The notes: generated by a model not told the origin, from the letters alone. Positions 7,218-13,112 are shown, numbered from the stretch's first letter. The stretch is DNA of 13,256 bases from Sphingomonadaceae bacterium (GCA_016742125.1 JACVCM010000086.1:1-13256), one strand, 5' to 3'. A program made the numbers and translations.

Positions 7218-8072
7218 CTAAGCCGCCTTTTTCACCGGTGCCAGATAACCGATCAACCTTGACAGCGTCTCTCGCAAATCGTGCCGGTGGGTCACCATGT
7301 CGATCATGCCATGTTCCAGCAGATATTCAGCCCGCTGGAAACCTTCGGGCAATTTTTCTCGGATGGTCTGTTCGATTACACGTTGTCCGGCGAAGCCGAT
7401 AAGTGCGCCGGGTTCGGCGATCTGCACATCACCGAGCATCGCATAGGACGCAGTGACGCCGCCCGTGGTTGGGTCTGTCAGCACGACGATATAGGGTAAG
7501 CCCGCATCGTGCAGCATCTGGATGGCGACGGTCGAGCGCGGCATCTGCATGAGTGACAATATGCCCTCTTGCATCCGCGCGCCACCAGCGGCGGTGAAGA
7601 TGATATAGGGGCATTTCGCCTTTATCGCTGCCTTGACCGCGTCAACGAACGCCTCGCCGACCGCCATTCCCATCGACCCGCCCATGAAGGCAAAATCCTG
7701 GACGCTGACGACGGCGGTCTGGCCGTCGATTTCACCCTTGGCAGAAATCATCGCGTCGCTCTCGCCCGTTGCAAGACGTGCCGCCTTGATGCGGTCGGTA
7801 TATTTCTTGGTATCCTTGAATTTCAGAGGGTCTTCGCCGACCGAAGGTGGCGGCAGGATGTCGTAGCTTTCGTCGTCGAACAAGGTGGCAAAACGCTCCG
7901 CCGGGCCTATGCGGCCATGATGGTCGCATTTGGGGCAGACGGACTCGTTTTCCTCAAATTCCTTGAGGAAAATCATCGCGTGGCAGCCCTTGCATTTGTG
8001 CCAGAGCGTCTCTGCAGTTTCGCGCTTGGCGATGAAGGGAATGGCGTTGCGGACGCGTGTGACCCAGTTCAT
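7218..8072 (-). CDS. accD: Acetyl-CoA carboxylase carboxyltransferase subunit beta
   Basis: AccD pairs with AccA to move the carboxyl group from carboxy-biotin on AccB to acetyl-CoA, giving malonyl-CoA, the first committed step of fatty-acid synthesis. The product is 284 aa, a normal length. An N-terminal zinc ribbon is formed by C27, C30, C46 and C49 (CKGC, CPKC). The crotonase-like carboxyltransferase fold follows, with AFMGGSMGMAVGE, FTAAGGARMQEGILSLMQM and DPTTGGVTASYAMLGD, all typical of AccD. ATG 8072 is chosen because MNWVTRVRN is the conserved N-terminus and AAGGAAG at 8078-8084 lies 5 nt before it. An ATG/GTG-type extension to 8102 is unlikely. It lies between trpA and folC, with palindromes on both sides. 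Confidence 0.96.
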   Translation of the reverse strand: MNWVTRVRNAIPFIAKRETAETLWHKCKGCHAMIFLKEFEENESVCPKCDHHGRIGPAERFATLFDDESYDILPPPSVGEDPLKFKDTKKYTDRIKAARLATGESDAMISAKGEIDGQTAVVSVQDFAFMGGSMGMAVGEAFVDAVKAAIKAKCPYIIFTAAGGARMQEGILSLMQMPRSTVAIQMLHDAGLPYIVVLTDPTTGGVTASYAMLGDVQIAEPGALIGFAGQRVIEQTIREKLPEGFQRAEYLLEHGMIDMVTHRHDLRETLSRLIGYLAPVKKAA

Positions 8073-8077
8073 TTTTT

Positions 8078-8084
8078 CTTCCTT
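8078..8084 (-). promoter_or_regulatory. Ribosome binding site for accD
   Basis: On the minus strand AAGGAAG is followed by five A residues and the accD ATG at 8072. It selects this start over the longer open frame beginning at 8102. Confidence 0.75.
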
Positions 8085-8102
8085 TATCCCTTCACCGATC
8101 AA

Positions 8103-8217
8103 TCCTTCGAGACGGCCCCTTCGACAAGCTCAGGGGCCTCCTCAGGATGAGCGGCTTTCACCTGATCCGCTCGCCCTGAGGATGGGCTGAGCGGAGTCGA
8201 AGACCCGTCTCGAAGGA
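8103..8217. repeat. Long ~115-bp palindrome between trpA and accD
   Basis: Outer arms match perfectly for 13 bp (TCCTTCGAGACGG at 8103-8115, complement at 8205-8217). Middle arms share CTTCGAC/GTCGAAG and GCTCAG/CTGAGC. Inner arms TCCTCAGGATGAGCGG (8139-8154) and CCGCTCGCCCTGAGGA (8167-8182) pair at 14 of 16 positions around a 12-nt loop. It is unrelated in sequence to the three other intergenic units of this operon and resembles the CTTCGAC..GCTCAG..CCTGAGGA type of sphingomonad repeat. In RNA it would form one long cruciform-like hairpin covering nearly the whole gap. Confidence 0.85.
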
Positions 8218-8232
8218 CCTGCCGGTTTGTAG

Positions 8233-9015
8233 TTAGCTTCTTGCCGATTGGATAGCCGCTTTCAGCGAAGCCACATAATCGCGGATGGGACCAGCGGCGT
8301 TGATGCCATGTTCGGCGACCAGCTCGACCAGTGCCGAACCCACTACCACCCCATCGGCGACGCGCGCGATATTGGCGGCCTGTTCGGGCGTGCGCACGCC
8401 GAAGCCGACCGCAACGGGCAGGTCGGTATACGCTTTCAAGCGGGCGACGGCCTCGTCGATGCTGGTCTGCGCGGCCTGTTGCAATCCGGTGATACCGGCC
8501 ACGCTGACATAATAGAGGAAGCCCGACGCGCCATCGAGCACAGCGGGCAGGCGTGCGGTGTCGGTGGTGGGGGTGGCGAGGCGGATGAGATCGATGCCCG
8601 CGTTGCGCAGTGTCGGCCCGAGTTCGGCGTCCTCTTCGGGCGGGATGTCGACGCAGATGACGCCGTCCACCCCTGCCTTGTTGCATTCGGACGCAAACCA
8701 GTCGGCGCCGCGGATGGTCATTGGGTTGGCATAGCCCATAAGCACCAATGGGACGTCGGGATGCCGCGTGCGGAAGGCGGTGGCGATCGCGAAGATATCC
8801 GCCGTGGTTGTGCCTGCTTCAAGGCTGCGGATATTCGCCTTCTGGATCGCGGGGCCATCGGCCATCGGATCGGTAAAGGGCATCCCCAGTTCGATCACAT
8901 CGGCACCGCCCGCGACGAGCGCGTCGAGATTGGCCGCAGTATCGCCATCGCCAGCGGTGATGAAGGTGACGAGCGCGGGGTGGTTAGCGGGGAAGGCGTT
9001 GCTCAGCCTTGTCAC
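8233..9015 (-). CDS. trpA: Tryptophan synthase alpha subunit
   Basis: TrpA cleaves indole-3-glycerol phosphate to indole and glyceraldehyde-3-phosphate; indole is channelled to TrpB. The 260-aa TIM barrel has the catalytic pair Glu42 and Asp53 in ELGMPFTDPMADG (42-54), the counterpart of Glu49/Asp60 in Salmonella, then a YVSVAGITG strand-loop and the phosphate-binding VGFGVRTPEQA and VVGSALVE segments. The start is GTG 9013-9015; the N-terminus (MTRLSNAFPANHPALVTFITAGD) aligns with the family and no better ATG exists. The likely ribosome site lies in the edge of a palindromic repeat. It is 106 bp downstream of trpB and upstream of accD. Confidence 0.96.
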   Translation of the reverse strand: MTRLSNAFPANHPALVTFITAGDGDTAANLDALVAGGADVIELGMPFTDPMADGPAIQKANIRSLEAGTTTADIFAIATAFRTRHPDVPLVLMGYANPMTIRGADWFASECNKAGVDGVICVDIPPEEDAELGPTLRNAGIDLIRLATPTTDTARLPAVLDGASGFLYYVSVAGITGLQQAAQTSIDEAVARLKAYTDLPVAVGFGVRTPEQAANIARVADGVVVGSALVELVAEHGINAAGPIRDYVASLKAAIQSARS

Positions 9016-9020
9016 TGACT

Positions 9021-9110
9021 GTCACCCTGAACTTGTTTCAGGGTCCATTTCTCCTCACAGAGCGATGGTCTCGGCTGAAAGATGGATGCTGAAACAAGTT
9101 CAGCATGACG
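9021..9110. repeat. REP-like two-hairpin palindrome, copy 2 (trpB/trpA)
   Basis: Same family as the units at 7102 and 11025/13010. The left arm is ACCCTGAA, loop CTTGT, TTCAGGGT; the right arm is ATGCTGAA, loop ACAAG, TTCAGCAT. The core GGTCTCGGCTGA is at 9067-9078. The right stem differs from the other copies by paired substitutions that keep pairing. It ends 5 bp before the trpA GTG codon. Confidence 0.9.
9022..9026 (-). promoter_or_regulatory. Probable trpA ribosome binding site at repeat edge
   Basis: On the minus strand GGTGA, matching part of the extended anti-Shine-Dalgarno complement, stands about 6 nt before the trpA GTG. Its G residues belong to the TTCAGGGT stem of repeat copy 2, so the hairpin could mask the site. 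No other purine-rich site is present. Confidence 0.4.
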
Positions 9111-9121
9111 GTGCTTGGAAT

Positions 9122-10363
9122 TCATATGTTTACTCCAAGCGCCTCGGCCACCGTGAAGATATCCTTGTCCCCGCGTCCGCACAGATTGGCGAGGATGATT
9201 GCGTCCTTGTCCATCTTCACCGCCTCGCGCGCGACCGCTGCAATGGCATGCGAGGGCTCCAGCGCGGGGATGATGCCCTCGGTGCGGCAGAGCAGCTGGA
9301 AGGCGTCCAGCGCCTCCTTGTCAGTCACGCTGTCATAACGCACGCGGCCGATTTCCTTGAGCCAGCTATGCTCCGGCCCGATGCCGGGATAATCCAGGCC
9401 TGCCGAAATCGAATGCGCCTCGGCGATCTGGCCGTCTTCATCCTGCAGCAGATAGGTCTTGTTGCCGTGGAGGATCCCGGGGCGTCCGCCAGCGAGGCTC
9501 GCGGCATGTTCCTTGTCCAGACCATGCCCTGCCGCCTCGATGCCAAGCATGGCCACATCTTTATCGTCGAGGAAGGGGTAGAACAGGCCGATCGCGTTCG
9601 ACCCGCCACCGATTGCGGCGACCAGCAGGTCGGGAAGGCGGCCCGTCCGCGCGAGCATTTGCGCGCGGGCCTCTGTGCCGATCACGCTCTGAAAATCGCG
9701 GACAAGTTCGGGGTAAGGATGCGGTCCGGCGGCGGTACCGATGATGTAGAACGTGTCGTGCACATTGGCGACCCAGTCGCGCAACCCTTCATTCATCGCA
9801 TCTTTAAGCGTGCCTGCACCGCTGGTGACGGGAATGACTTCTGCGCCCAGCAAGCGCATGCGAAACACGTTGGGCTGCTGCCGCTCGATGTCTTTCGCGC
9901 CCATATAAATGAAGCAGGGCAGCCCGAAGCGTGCGCAGACCGTGGCGGTGGCAACACCATGCTGGCCCGCACCTGTCTCGGCAATGATCCGCGTCTTGCC
10001 CATGCGGATGGCAAGCAAAATCTGGCCGATGCAATTGTTGATCTTGTGTGCGCCGGTGTGATTGAGCTCGTCACGCTTGAACCAGATTTGTGCGCCTTTG
10101 CCCTCAGGCGCGTCCTTGCGACATTCCGCGGTCAGCCGTTCGGCATGATAAAGCGGGGACGGGCGCCCCACATAATGTTCGAGCAGATCGTCGAACTGCG
10201 CCTGAAACGCCGGGTCCTGTTTCGCCGCGCGATATTCACGCTCCAGATCCAGCACGAGCGGCATCAGGGTTTCGGCAACATAGCGCCCCCCGAACTGGCC
10301 GAAATGGCCACGGTCGTCGGGTTGGTTACGGAAGGAGTTTAGCACGGGTTCAGGCGTTGTCAT
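9122..10363 (-). CDS. trpB: Tryptophan synthase beta subunit
   Basis: TrpB condenses indole with serine to tryptophan using pyridoxal phosphate, in an alpha2-beta2 complex with TrpA. The 413-aa product has the PLP lysine K107 in ELNHTGAHKINN (99-110), the catalytic-glutamate segment ETGAGQHGVA, the PLP-phosphate clamp GGGSNAIG and the C-terminal CGRGDKD. FGQFGGRYVAETLMPL near the N-terminus is typical of TrpB1. ATG 10361-10363 is chosen on N-terminal similarity; it lies within the last codons of trpF (14-bp overlap), which implies translational coupling of trpF and trpB. It is a standard TrpB1 of the channelled complex, not a stand-alone TrpB2. Confidence 0.97.
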   Translation of the reverse strand: MTTPEPVLNSFRNQPDDRGHFGQFGGRYVAETLMPLVLDLEREYRAAKQDPAFQAQFDDLLEHYVGRPSPLYHAERLTAECRKDAPEGKGAQIWFKRDELNHTGAHKINNCIGQILLAIRMGKTRIIAETGAGQHGVATATVCARFGLPCFIYMGAKDIERQQPNVFRMRLLGAEVIPVTSGAGTLKDAMNEGLRDWVANVHDTFYIIGTAAGPHPYPELVRDFQSVIGTEARAQMLARTGRLPDLLVAAIGGGSNAIGLFYPFLDDKDVAMLGIEAAGHGLDKEHAASLAGGRPGILHGNKTYLLQDEDGQIAEAHSISAGLDYPGIGPEHSWLKEIGRVRYDSVTDKEALDAFQLLCRTEGIIPALEPSHAIAAVAREAVKMDKDAIILANLCGRGDKDIFTVAEALGVNI

Positions 10364-10991
10364 GATCGCGGACCGCTTTGCAGAAAGCCGCAATCTTGTC
10401 CACATCCTTGATACCCGGAGCAGATTCGATGCCAGACGATGTGTCGACCAAGGGTGCGCCGGTCTGGCGGATGGCTTCGGCGACATTGTCCGGAGTCAAC
10501 CCGCCAGCAAGGCCCCAGGGAAGCCTGTGTTTATGTTCCGCCAGAAGCGACCAGTCGAAACGCGTTCCGGTACCACCCGGCAGCGCCTGAGCAGGCGCGT
10601 CGAATAACAGCAGGTCGGCGGCATCCTCGAACCGATCGCTTTTCTTGAGCGTTTCCGCCGTTTTGACACCGAGCGCTTTCCAGATTTCAACCGAACTGAC
10701 ACCTTTCAGCAGCCGCAACCATTCGGGCGTTTCGGTCCCGTGGAACTGCACCACATCGGGTTTGACGAGTTCGATCGCCCTGGCGGTATATCCCGGCTCG
10801 GCGTTCACAAGCAGCAGCACGACCTTGAGCGAGGGCGGTGTCCGCATCCGCAACGCAGCCGCCTGTTCGAGCGGAACATAGCGCGGGCTGGGCGCATAAT
10901 TGTTCAAACCGATATGCGTCGCACCGCCTTTTGCGGCAGCCTCGATTTCAGTCTCGGTCTTGAGGCCGCAGATTTTGATTTGGGTTGGCAT
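10350..10991 (-). CDS. trpF: Phosphoribosylanthranilate isomerase
   Basis: TrpF performs the Amadori rearrangement of phosphoribosylanthranilate to CdRP in tryptophan synthesis. The 213-aa TIM barrel has the catalytic Cys8 in KICGL, general-acid Asp131 in LLLFDA, GGTGTRFDW (139-147), GLAGGLTPDNV (160-170) and the phosphate-binding VDTSSGIE (182-189). One oddity: the usual GFVF..SPR segment reads GLNNYAPSPRYV (28-39); the SPR is kept. ATG 10991 opens right on the first beta strand; no good ribosome site is visible. It overlaps trpB by 14 bp. Upstream, only 51 bp separate it from the IS1595-type element that cuts it off from pyrF. Confidence 0.94.
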   Translation of the reverse strand: MPTQIKICGLKTETEIEAAAKGGATHIGLNNYAPSPRYVPLEQAAALRMRTPPSLKVVLLLVNAEPGYTARAIELVKPDVVQFHGTETPEWLRLLKGVSSVEIWKALGVKTAETLKKSDRFEDAADLLLFDAPAQALPGGTGTRFDWSLLAEHKHRLPWGLAGGLTPDNVAEAIRQTGAPLVDTSSGIESAPGIKDVDKIAAFCKAVRDHDNA

Positions 10992-11024
10992 AGTGCAGGC
11001 GGATAGCCCAAACCCACACGTCAC

Positions 11025-11042
11025 GTCACCCTGAACTTGTTT
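11025..11042. repeat. REP-like palindrome, copy 3, left fragment
   Basis: GTCACCCTGAACTTGTTT is the start of the same unit found at 7102 and 9021. It breaks off at the edge of the mobile element, inside the first hairpin. The rest of the unit resumes at 13010. Confidence 0.9.
11034..11042. repeat. Target-site direct repeat, left copy
   Basis: AACTTGTTT here is identical to 13010-13018. Removing one copy plus the element rebuilds an uninterrupted repeat arm, so this is the insertion footprint. IS1595-family elements usually make 8-bp duplications; here 9 bp match, and one base may be chance. Confidence 0.85.
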
Positions 11043-11082
11043 GGGGTTTATCCCCTTGGGACAAGTAGCGTGATGTGCTACA
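11043..11082 (+). repeat. Left terminal inverted repeat of the element
   Basis: The first 25 bases match the right end except for one G/C difference at position 17. The similarity then weakens but returns as TGCTACA at positions 34-40. GGGG-TTTAT-CCCC at the tip is itself a short palindrome. Confidence 0.88.
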
Positions 11083-11084
11083 GC
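11056..11084 (+). promoter_or_regulatory. Possible inward promoter in left end
   Basis: TTGGGA and TACAGC are separated by exactly 17 bp and point into the passenger genes. Matches to the sigma-70 consensus are only partial (4/6 and 3/6). The same arrangement recurs in the right end, which is the main reason to list it. Expected transcription would leave a leader of about 50 nt before ATG 11140. Confidence 0.35.
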
Positions 11085-11139
11085 GCACCCCATGACAATT
11101 CGACTCCACATTCGGAAGCGGATGGGGCAGGAATAAGTA

Positions 11140-12015
11140 ATGGAACCCGTGCAGAGCTTGCCATCTATTGTGCCGCCTTTAGTTGCGTTCCAAGGAATAT
11201 CAGGTGCTTTGGCGGTTGCGCTTGTGGTTGAGGCTTGGAAAAAACACTCATGGGCAGCAGGTTGTTTTGCGGCGGTTTTCGCGCTCTTGGCCCTTTTTAC
11301 TAAGTCGATAGCAGATGTTTCGCCGGTCATCGGCTTATGGCTTGCTGAAATTGGCTCTAGCCCAGTTTCTTGGTGGATGTTGGTTGTTGGTGCCGTTGTG
11401 GTGTATCTGGCTAAACCCTACAAAAAACACGCTAGTAGAAATGAACATGAGGAAATAAATGGCGGGGGTGCTTTACCATCGTATGACGACACCGAATTGC
11501 GCGCCGAGATTTCAAAAGAATTTAAGCGCTATAATGACGCGCTTGCTGGCATACAGGGCATCCGTGACCACCTGAGTGACCAAATCAACCAAGTTCGTCT
11601 AGAAAGCGCATCTAGAGCACTTGGACCGATATTAGGCAAGGCTATTGAAGACGTAGATACCGCGCTCGCAAGCTGGGAAAGTCGTGTAAATTCAGTGCGG
11701 GAAAGCTGCAAAGCGGGCGAAAGACCACACACGATGGGTTGGCAGGGAGATCAACCATTACGCAGTATTGCATCTAACGTCGGTTTGGATTTTCCAAATG
11801 ATAGCGTCATAACACAGCCTGTGGATACTCATGGCATGGATGATGACAAATTGCGCGCTCAATATATACAGTTTGCGACGGCCTTACAGATCGGCAAGGC
11901 CCGCGCCGCCCAGATAAAGGCAAAGCTAAAGCAAATGCGCGACTACTGTGACGGGAATATGCATAGCGCCAATAAGTCTATGTTGTCCGAAGTCGCAGAA
12001 CGGGTAAAAGGATAA
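11140..12015 (+). CDS. Passenger protein: membrane-anchored helical protein, unknown function
   Basis: I do not recognise a family. The 291-aa product has three hydrophobic segments near residues 10-31, 38-57 and 75-92, then the basic stop-transfer KPYKKHASR (92-100). The rest (~110-291) is soluble, charged and mostly helical: YDDTELRAEISKEFKRYNDALAGIQGIRDHLSDQINQVRLES looks like a coiled coil, and KARAAQIKAKLKQMRDY near the end like another. No catalytic motif is seen. ATG 11140 has AGGA 7 nt upstream. It lies inside the mobile element, opposite in strand to the transposase, and is followed after 3 bp by a 57-aa frame. It could be a host-interaction or exclusion factor of the element, but that is a guess. 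Confidence 0.75.
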   Translation: MEPVQSLPSIVPPLVAFQGISGALAVALVVEAWKKHSWAAGCFAAVFALLALFTKSIADVSPVIGLWLAEIGSSPVSWWMLVVGAVVVYLAKPYKKHASRNEHEEINGGGALPSYDDTELRAEISKEFKRYNDALAGIQGIRDHLSDQINQVRLESASRALGPILGKAIEDVDTALASWESRVNSVRESCKAGERPHTMGWQGDQPLRSIASNVGLDFPNDSVITQPVDTHGMDDDKLRAQYIQFATALQIGKARAAQIKAKLKQMRDYCDGNMHSANKSMLSEVAERVKG

Positions 12016-12018
12016 GCT

Positions 12019-12192
12019 ATGAACCAAGTTGCCGAGAAACGCTTCGACGCTCTTCTAAAGGCCATGACTAAGGGCGAAGCCCCTAGCGCACGAAAGAAAC
12101 CATCAGACGATCAAGCATCAGATGTGGAACGTGACGCATATTGTAGCGATACTCAAACTCACCAAGGTATTTCGGAAGATGCTTCCCGCTAA
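12019..12192 (+). CDS. Passenger small protein, 57 aa, unknown function
   Basis: The frame starts 3 bp after the larger passenger gene's stop, with AAGGA at 12008-12012, 6 nt before the ATG, so coupled translation is likely. The product is hydrophilic, with N-terminal MNQVAEKRFDALLKAMTKGEAPSA forming a probable amphipathic helix, then a Lys/Asp/Ser-rich part that is probably disordered and a QTHQGISEDASR tail. It has no membrane segment or cysteine motif (one Cys, residue 42). The last 110 bp run antisense to the 3' end of the transposase gene, so the C-terminal residues may be constrained by the other strand. Its placement in an operon with the membrane passenger suggests they act together; the function is unknown. 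Confidence 0.6.
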   Translation: MNQVAEKRFDALLKAMTKGEAPSARKKPSDDQASDVERDAYCSDTQTHQGISEDASR

Positions 12193-12967
12193 CGTGGATA
12201 TGCGTTCCGTTGATGCCGCGCTTTAGCTGCGCCCAAAAGCCTTCGATTGCGTTCACGCCAGCGCCGCAAGGTTTGGCATATTCCTTGGCAGCATGATTGA
12301 CCTTAACGTGCCGATAGCCGTTGTCTGCCAAGTCTTTGTAACCGCCAAATTCGTCTGTGTGGATTGTCGTTCCGGGCAATACATGGGCGTTGATTAGCGC
12401 GTGCATGGCAGGCTTTGTGCGGCCCGATACAACCCGTGCAATCAATTCGCCGTCACGTTCCAGCATACCCACGACGCAGGTCTTGTTGCCCTTGTAGCCG
12501 CTTCCTTTGCCGGACACCGAACCACCGATAAGCGTTTCGTCAATTTCGACTTCTTCACCAATGCCGCCAAGTGGATCGTCGCTATCAAGCTGCGCCATAT
12601 ACTTGCGGATTTCATGGCACATACGCCAAGCGGTCTTGTAGGTTACGCCTAACTGGCGTTCAACTTCCTTGGCAGCAACACCGTTACGCGATGCGCAGAA
12701 CTGAAACATCACAAAGAACCAGTCACGCAGGCTTGTGCGGGTGCGGTCAAAGGGCGTTCCAGCGGTAGGATATACTTGCGCACCGCAATGCTCACAAGCG
12801 TATGAGCGACGGGCTTTGACGCGATAGAACTTTGCAGACTTGCCGCATTTGTCACAGTCGTGACGCTCACGAAAGCGGGTCCGCATAAGGTGGTCTAGGC
12901 AGCTTTCTTCTGTCGGGAAGCGGTCTTGAAACTGGCGAAGTGTAGGGGCTTTGTTGCTCATGCCCAT
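12083..12967 (-). CDS. tnpA: IS1595-family DDE transposase (ISXO2-like)
   Basis: The transposase of the surrounding element, up to 294 aa. The N-terminus (KAPTLRQFQDRFPTEESCLDHLMRTRF) and the zinc ribbon C38/C41 with C58/C61 (CDKCG, CEHCG) are typical of this family, as is the VAAKEVERQLGVTYKTAWRMCHEIR DNA-binding helix-turn-helix. Catalytic residues are D143 (VEIDETLIGG), D205 (HTDEFGGY) and E242 in VNAIEGFWAQLKRGINGTH. No frameshift or missing residue is seen, so it may be active. Two starts compete: ATG 12967 and ATG 12961 two codons on. Neither has a clear ribosome site, and a promoter-like -10 abuts the first, so leaderless translation from 12961 is possible. The end overlaps the 57-aa passenger frame tail to tail. 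Confidence 0.93.
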   Translation of the reverse strand: MGMSNKAPTLRQFQDRFPTEESCLDHLMRTRFRERHDCDKCGKSAKFYRVKARRSYACEHCGAQVYPTAGTPFDRTRTSLRDWFFVMFQFCASRNGVAAKEVERQLGVTYKTAWRMCHEIRKYMAQLDSDDPLGGIGEEVEIDETLIGGSVSGKGSGYKGNKTCVVGMLERDGELIARVVSGRTKPAMHALINAHVLPGTTIHTDEFGGYKDLADNGYRHVKVNHAAKEYAKPCGAGVNAIEGFWAQLKRGINGTHIHVSGKHLPKYLGEFEYRYNMRHVPHLMLDRLMVSFVR

Positions 12968-12996
12968 TATGTAGCAGATTGCTTTACTTGTCGCAA
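12968..12996 (-). promoter_or_regulatory. Possible inward promoter in right end (tnpA)
   Basis: On the minus strand TTGCGA and TACATA are 17 bp apart, the mirror of the left-end pair, and read into the transposase. The -10-like hexamer touches the first ATG, so transcripts would begin about at the second ATG (12961). Consensus matches are partial. Confidence 0.35.
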
Positions 12997-13009
12997 GGGG
13001 ATAAACCCC
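12970..13009 (-). repeat. Right terminal inverted repeat of the element
   Basis: Read inward on the minus strand it begins GGGGTTTATCCCCTTGCGAC, matches the left end at 24 of the first 25 positions, and again shows TGCTACA at 34-40. Confidence 0.88.
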
Positions 13010-13018
13010 AACTTGTTT
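13010..13018. repeat. Target-site direct repeat, right copy
   Basis: AACTTGTTT is identical to 11034-11042 and directly abuts the right end of the element. Confidence 0.85.
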
Positions 13019-13090
13019 CAGGGTCTATTTTGCCTCACTACCCGATGGTCTCGGCTGACAGATGGACCCTGAAACAAGTTCAGGGTGACG
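13010..13090. repeat. REP-like palindrome, copy 3, right fragment
   Basis: After the duplicated 9 bp the unit continues with CAGGGTCTATTT, the core GGTCTCGGCTGA (13047-13058) and the right arm ACCCTGAA, loop ACAAG, TTCAGGGT, GACG. Joined to 11025-11042 it makes a full copy of the family, between pyrF and trpF. Confidence 0.9.
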
Positions 13091-13112
13091 GTTTTTTTAG
13101 GACAGAGTAAAC

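Larger units (their letters stand above)
11043..13009. mobile_element. IS1595-family element with two passenger genes (1,967 bp)
   Basis: The ends are inverted repeats starting GGGGTTTATCCCCTTG. A minus-strand transposase occupies the right half (12083-12967). The left half carries two plus-strand frames, 11140-12015 and 12019-12192, not needed for transposition in simple IS1595 members. Members with passenger genes are known in this family. The ends, flanking direct repeats, full-length transposase and restored target all argue for an intact, fairly recent insertion. The passenger region is visibly richer in A+T than the neighbouring trp genes, as expected for acquired DNA. It interrupts the pyrF-trpF junction without breaking either gene. 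Confidence 0.9.

Noticed and set aside
7102..9110. CRISPR array
   Set aside because: The repeats are ~90 bp, palindromic, kilobases apart and separated by genes, with no spacers.
8768..10342. 524-codon plus-strand open frame
   Set aside because: It is antisense to trpB and part of trpA and crosses the palindromic repeat; high G+C codon structure explains the lack of stops.
9016..11042. Trp attenuator or riboswitch
   Set aside because: No leader peptide rich in Trp codons and no known aptamer pattern is seen; the hairpins are the dispersed repeat.
11025..13090. Passenger genes as a toxin-antitoxin pair
   Set aside because: The small protein follows rather than precedes a 291-aa membrane protein, and no toxin or antitoxin fold can be recognised; the size pattern alone is not evidence.
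13062..13098. Rho-independent terminator (hairpin plus T7)
   Set aside because: The T run lies on the plus strand while pyrF reads on the minus strand. It might weakly stop plus-strand transcripts leaving the element, but the 5-nt spacer and repeat origin make it a poor call.
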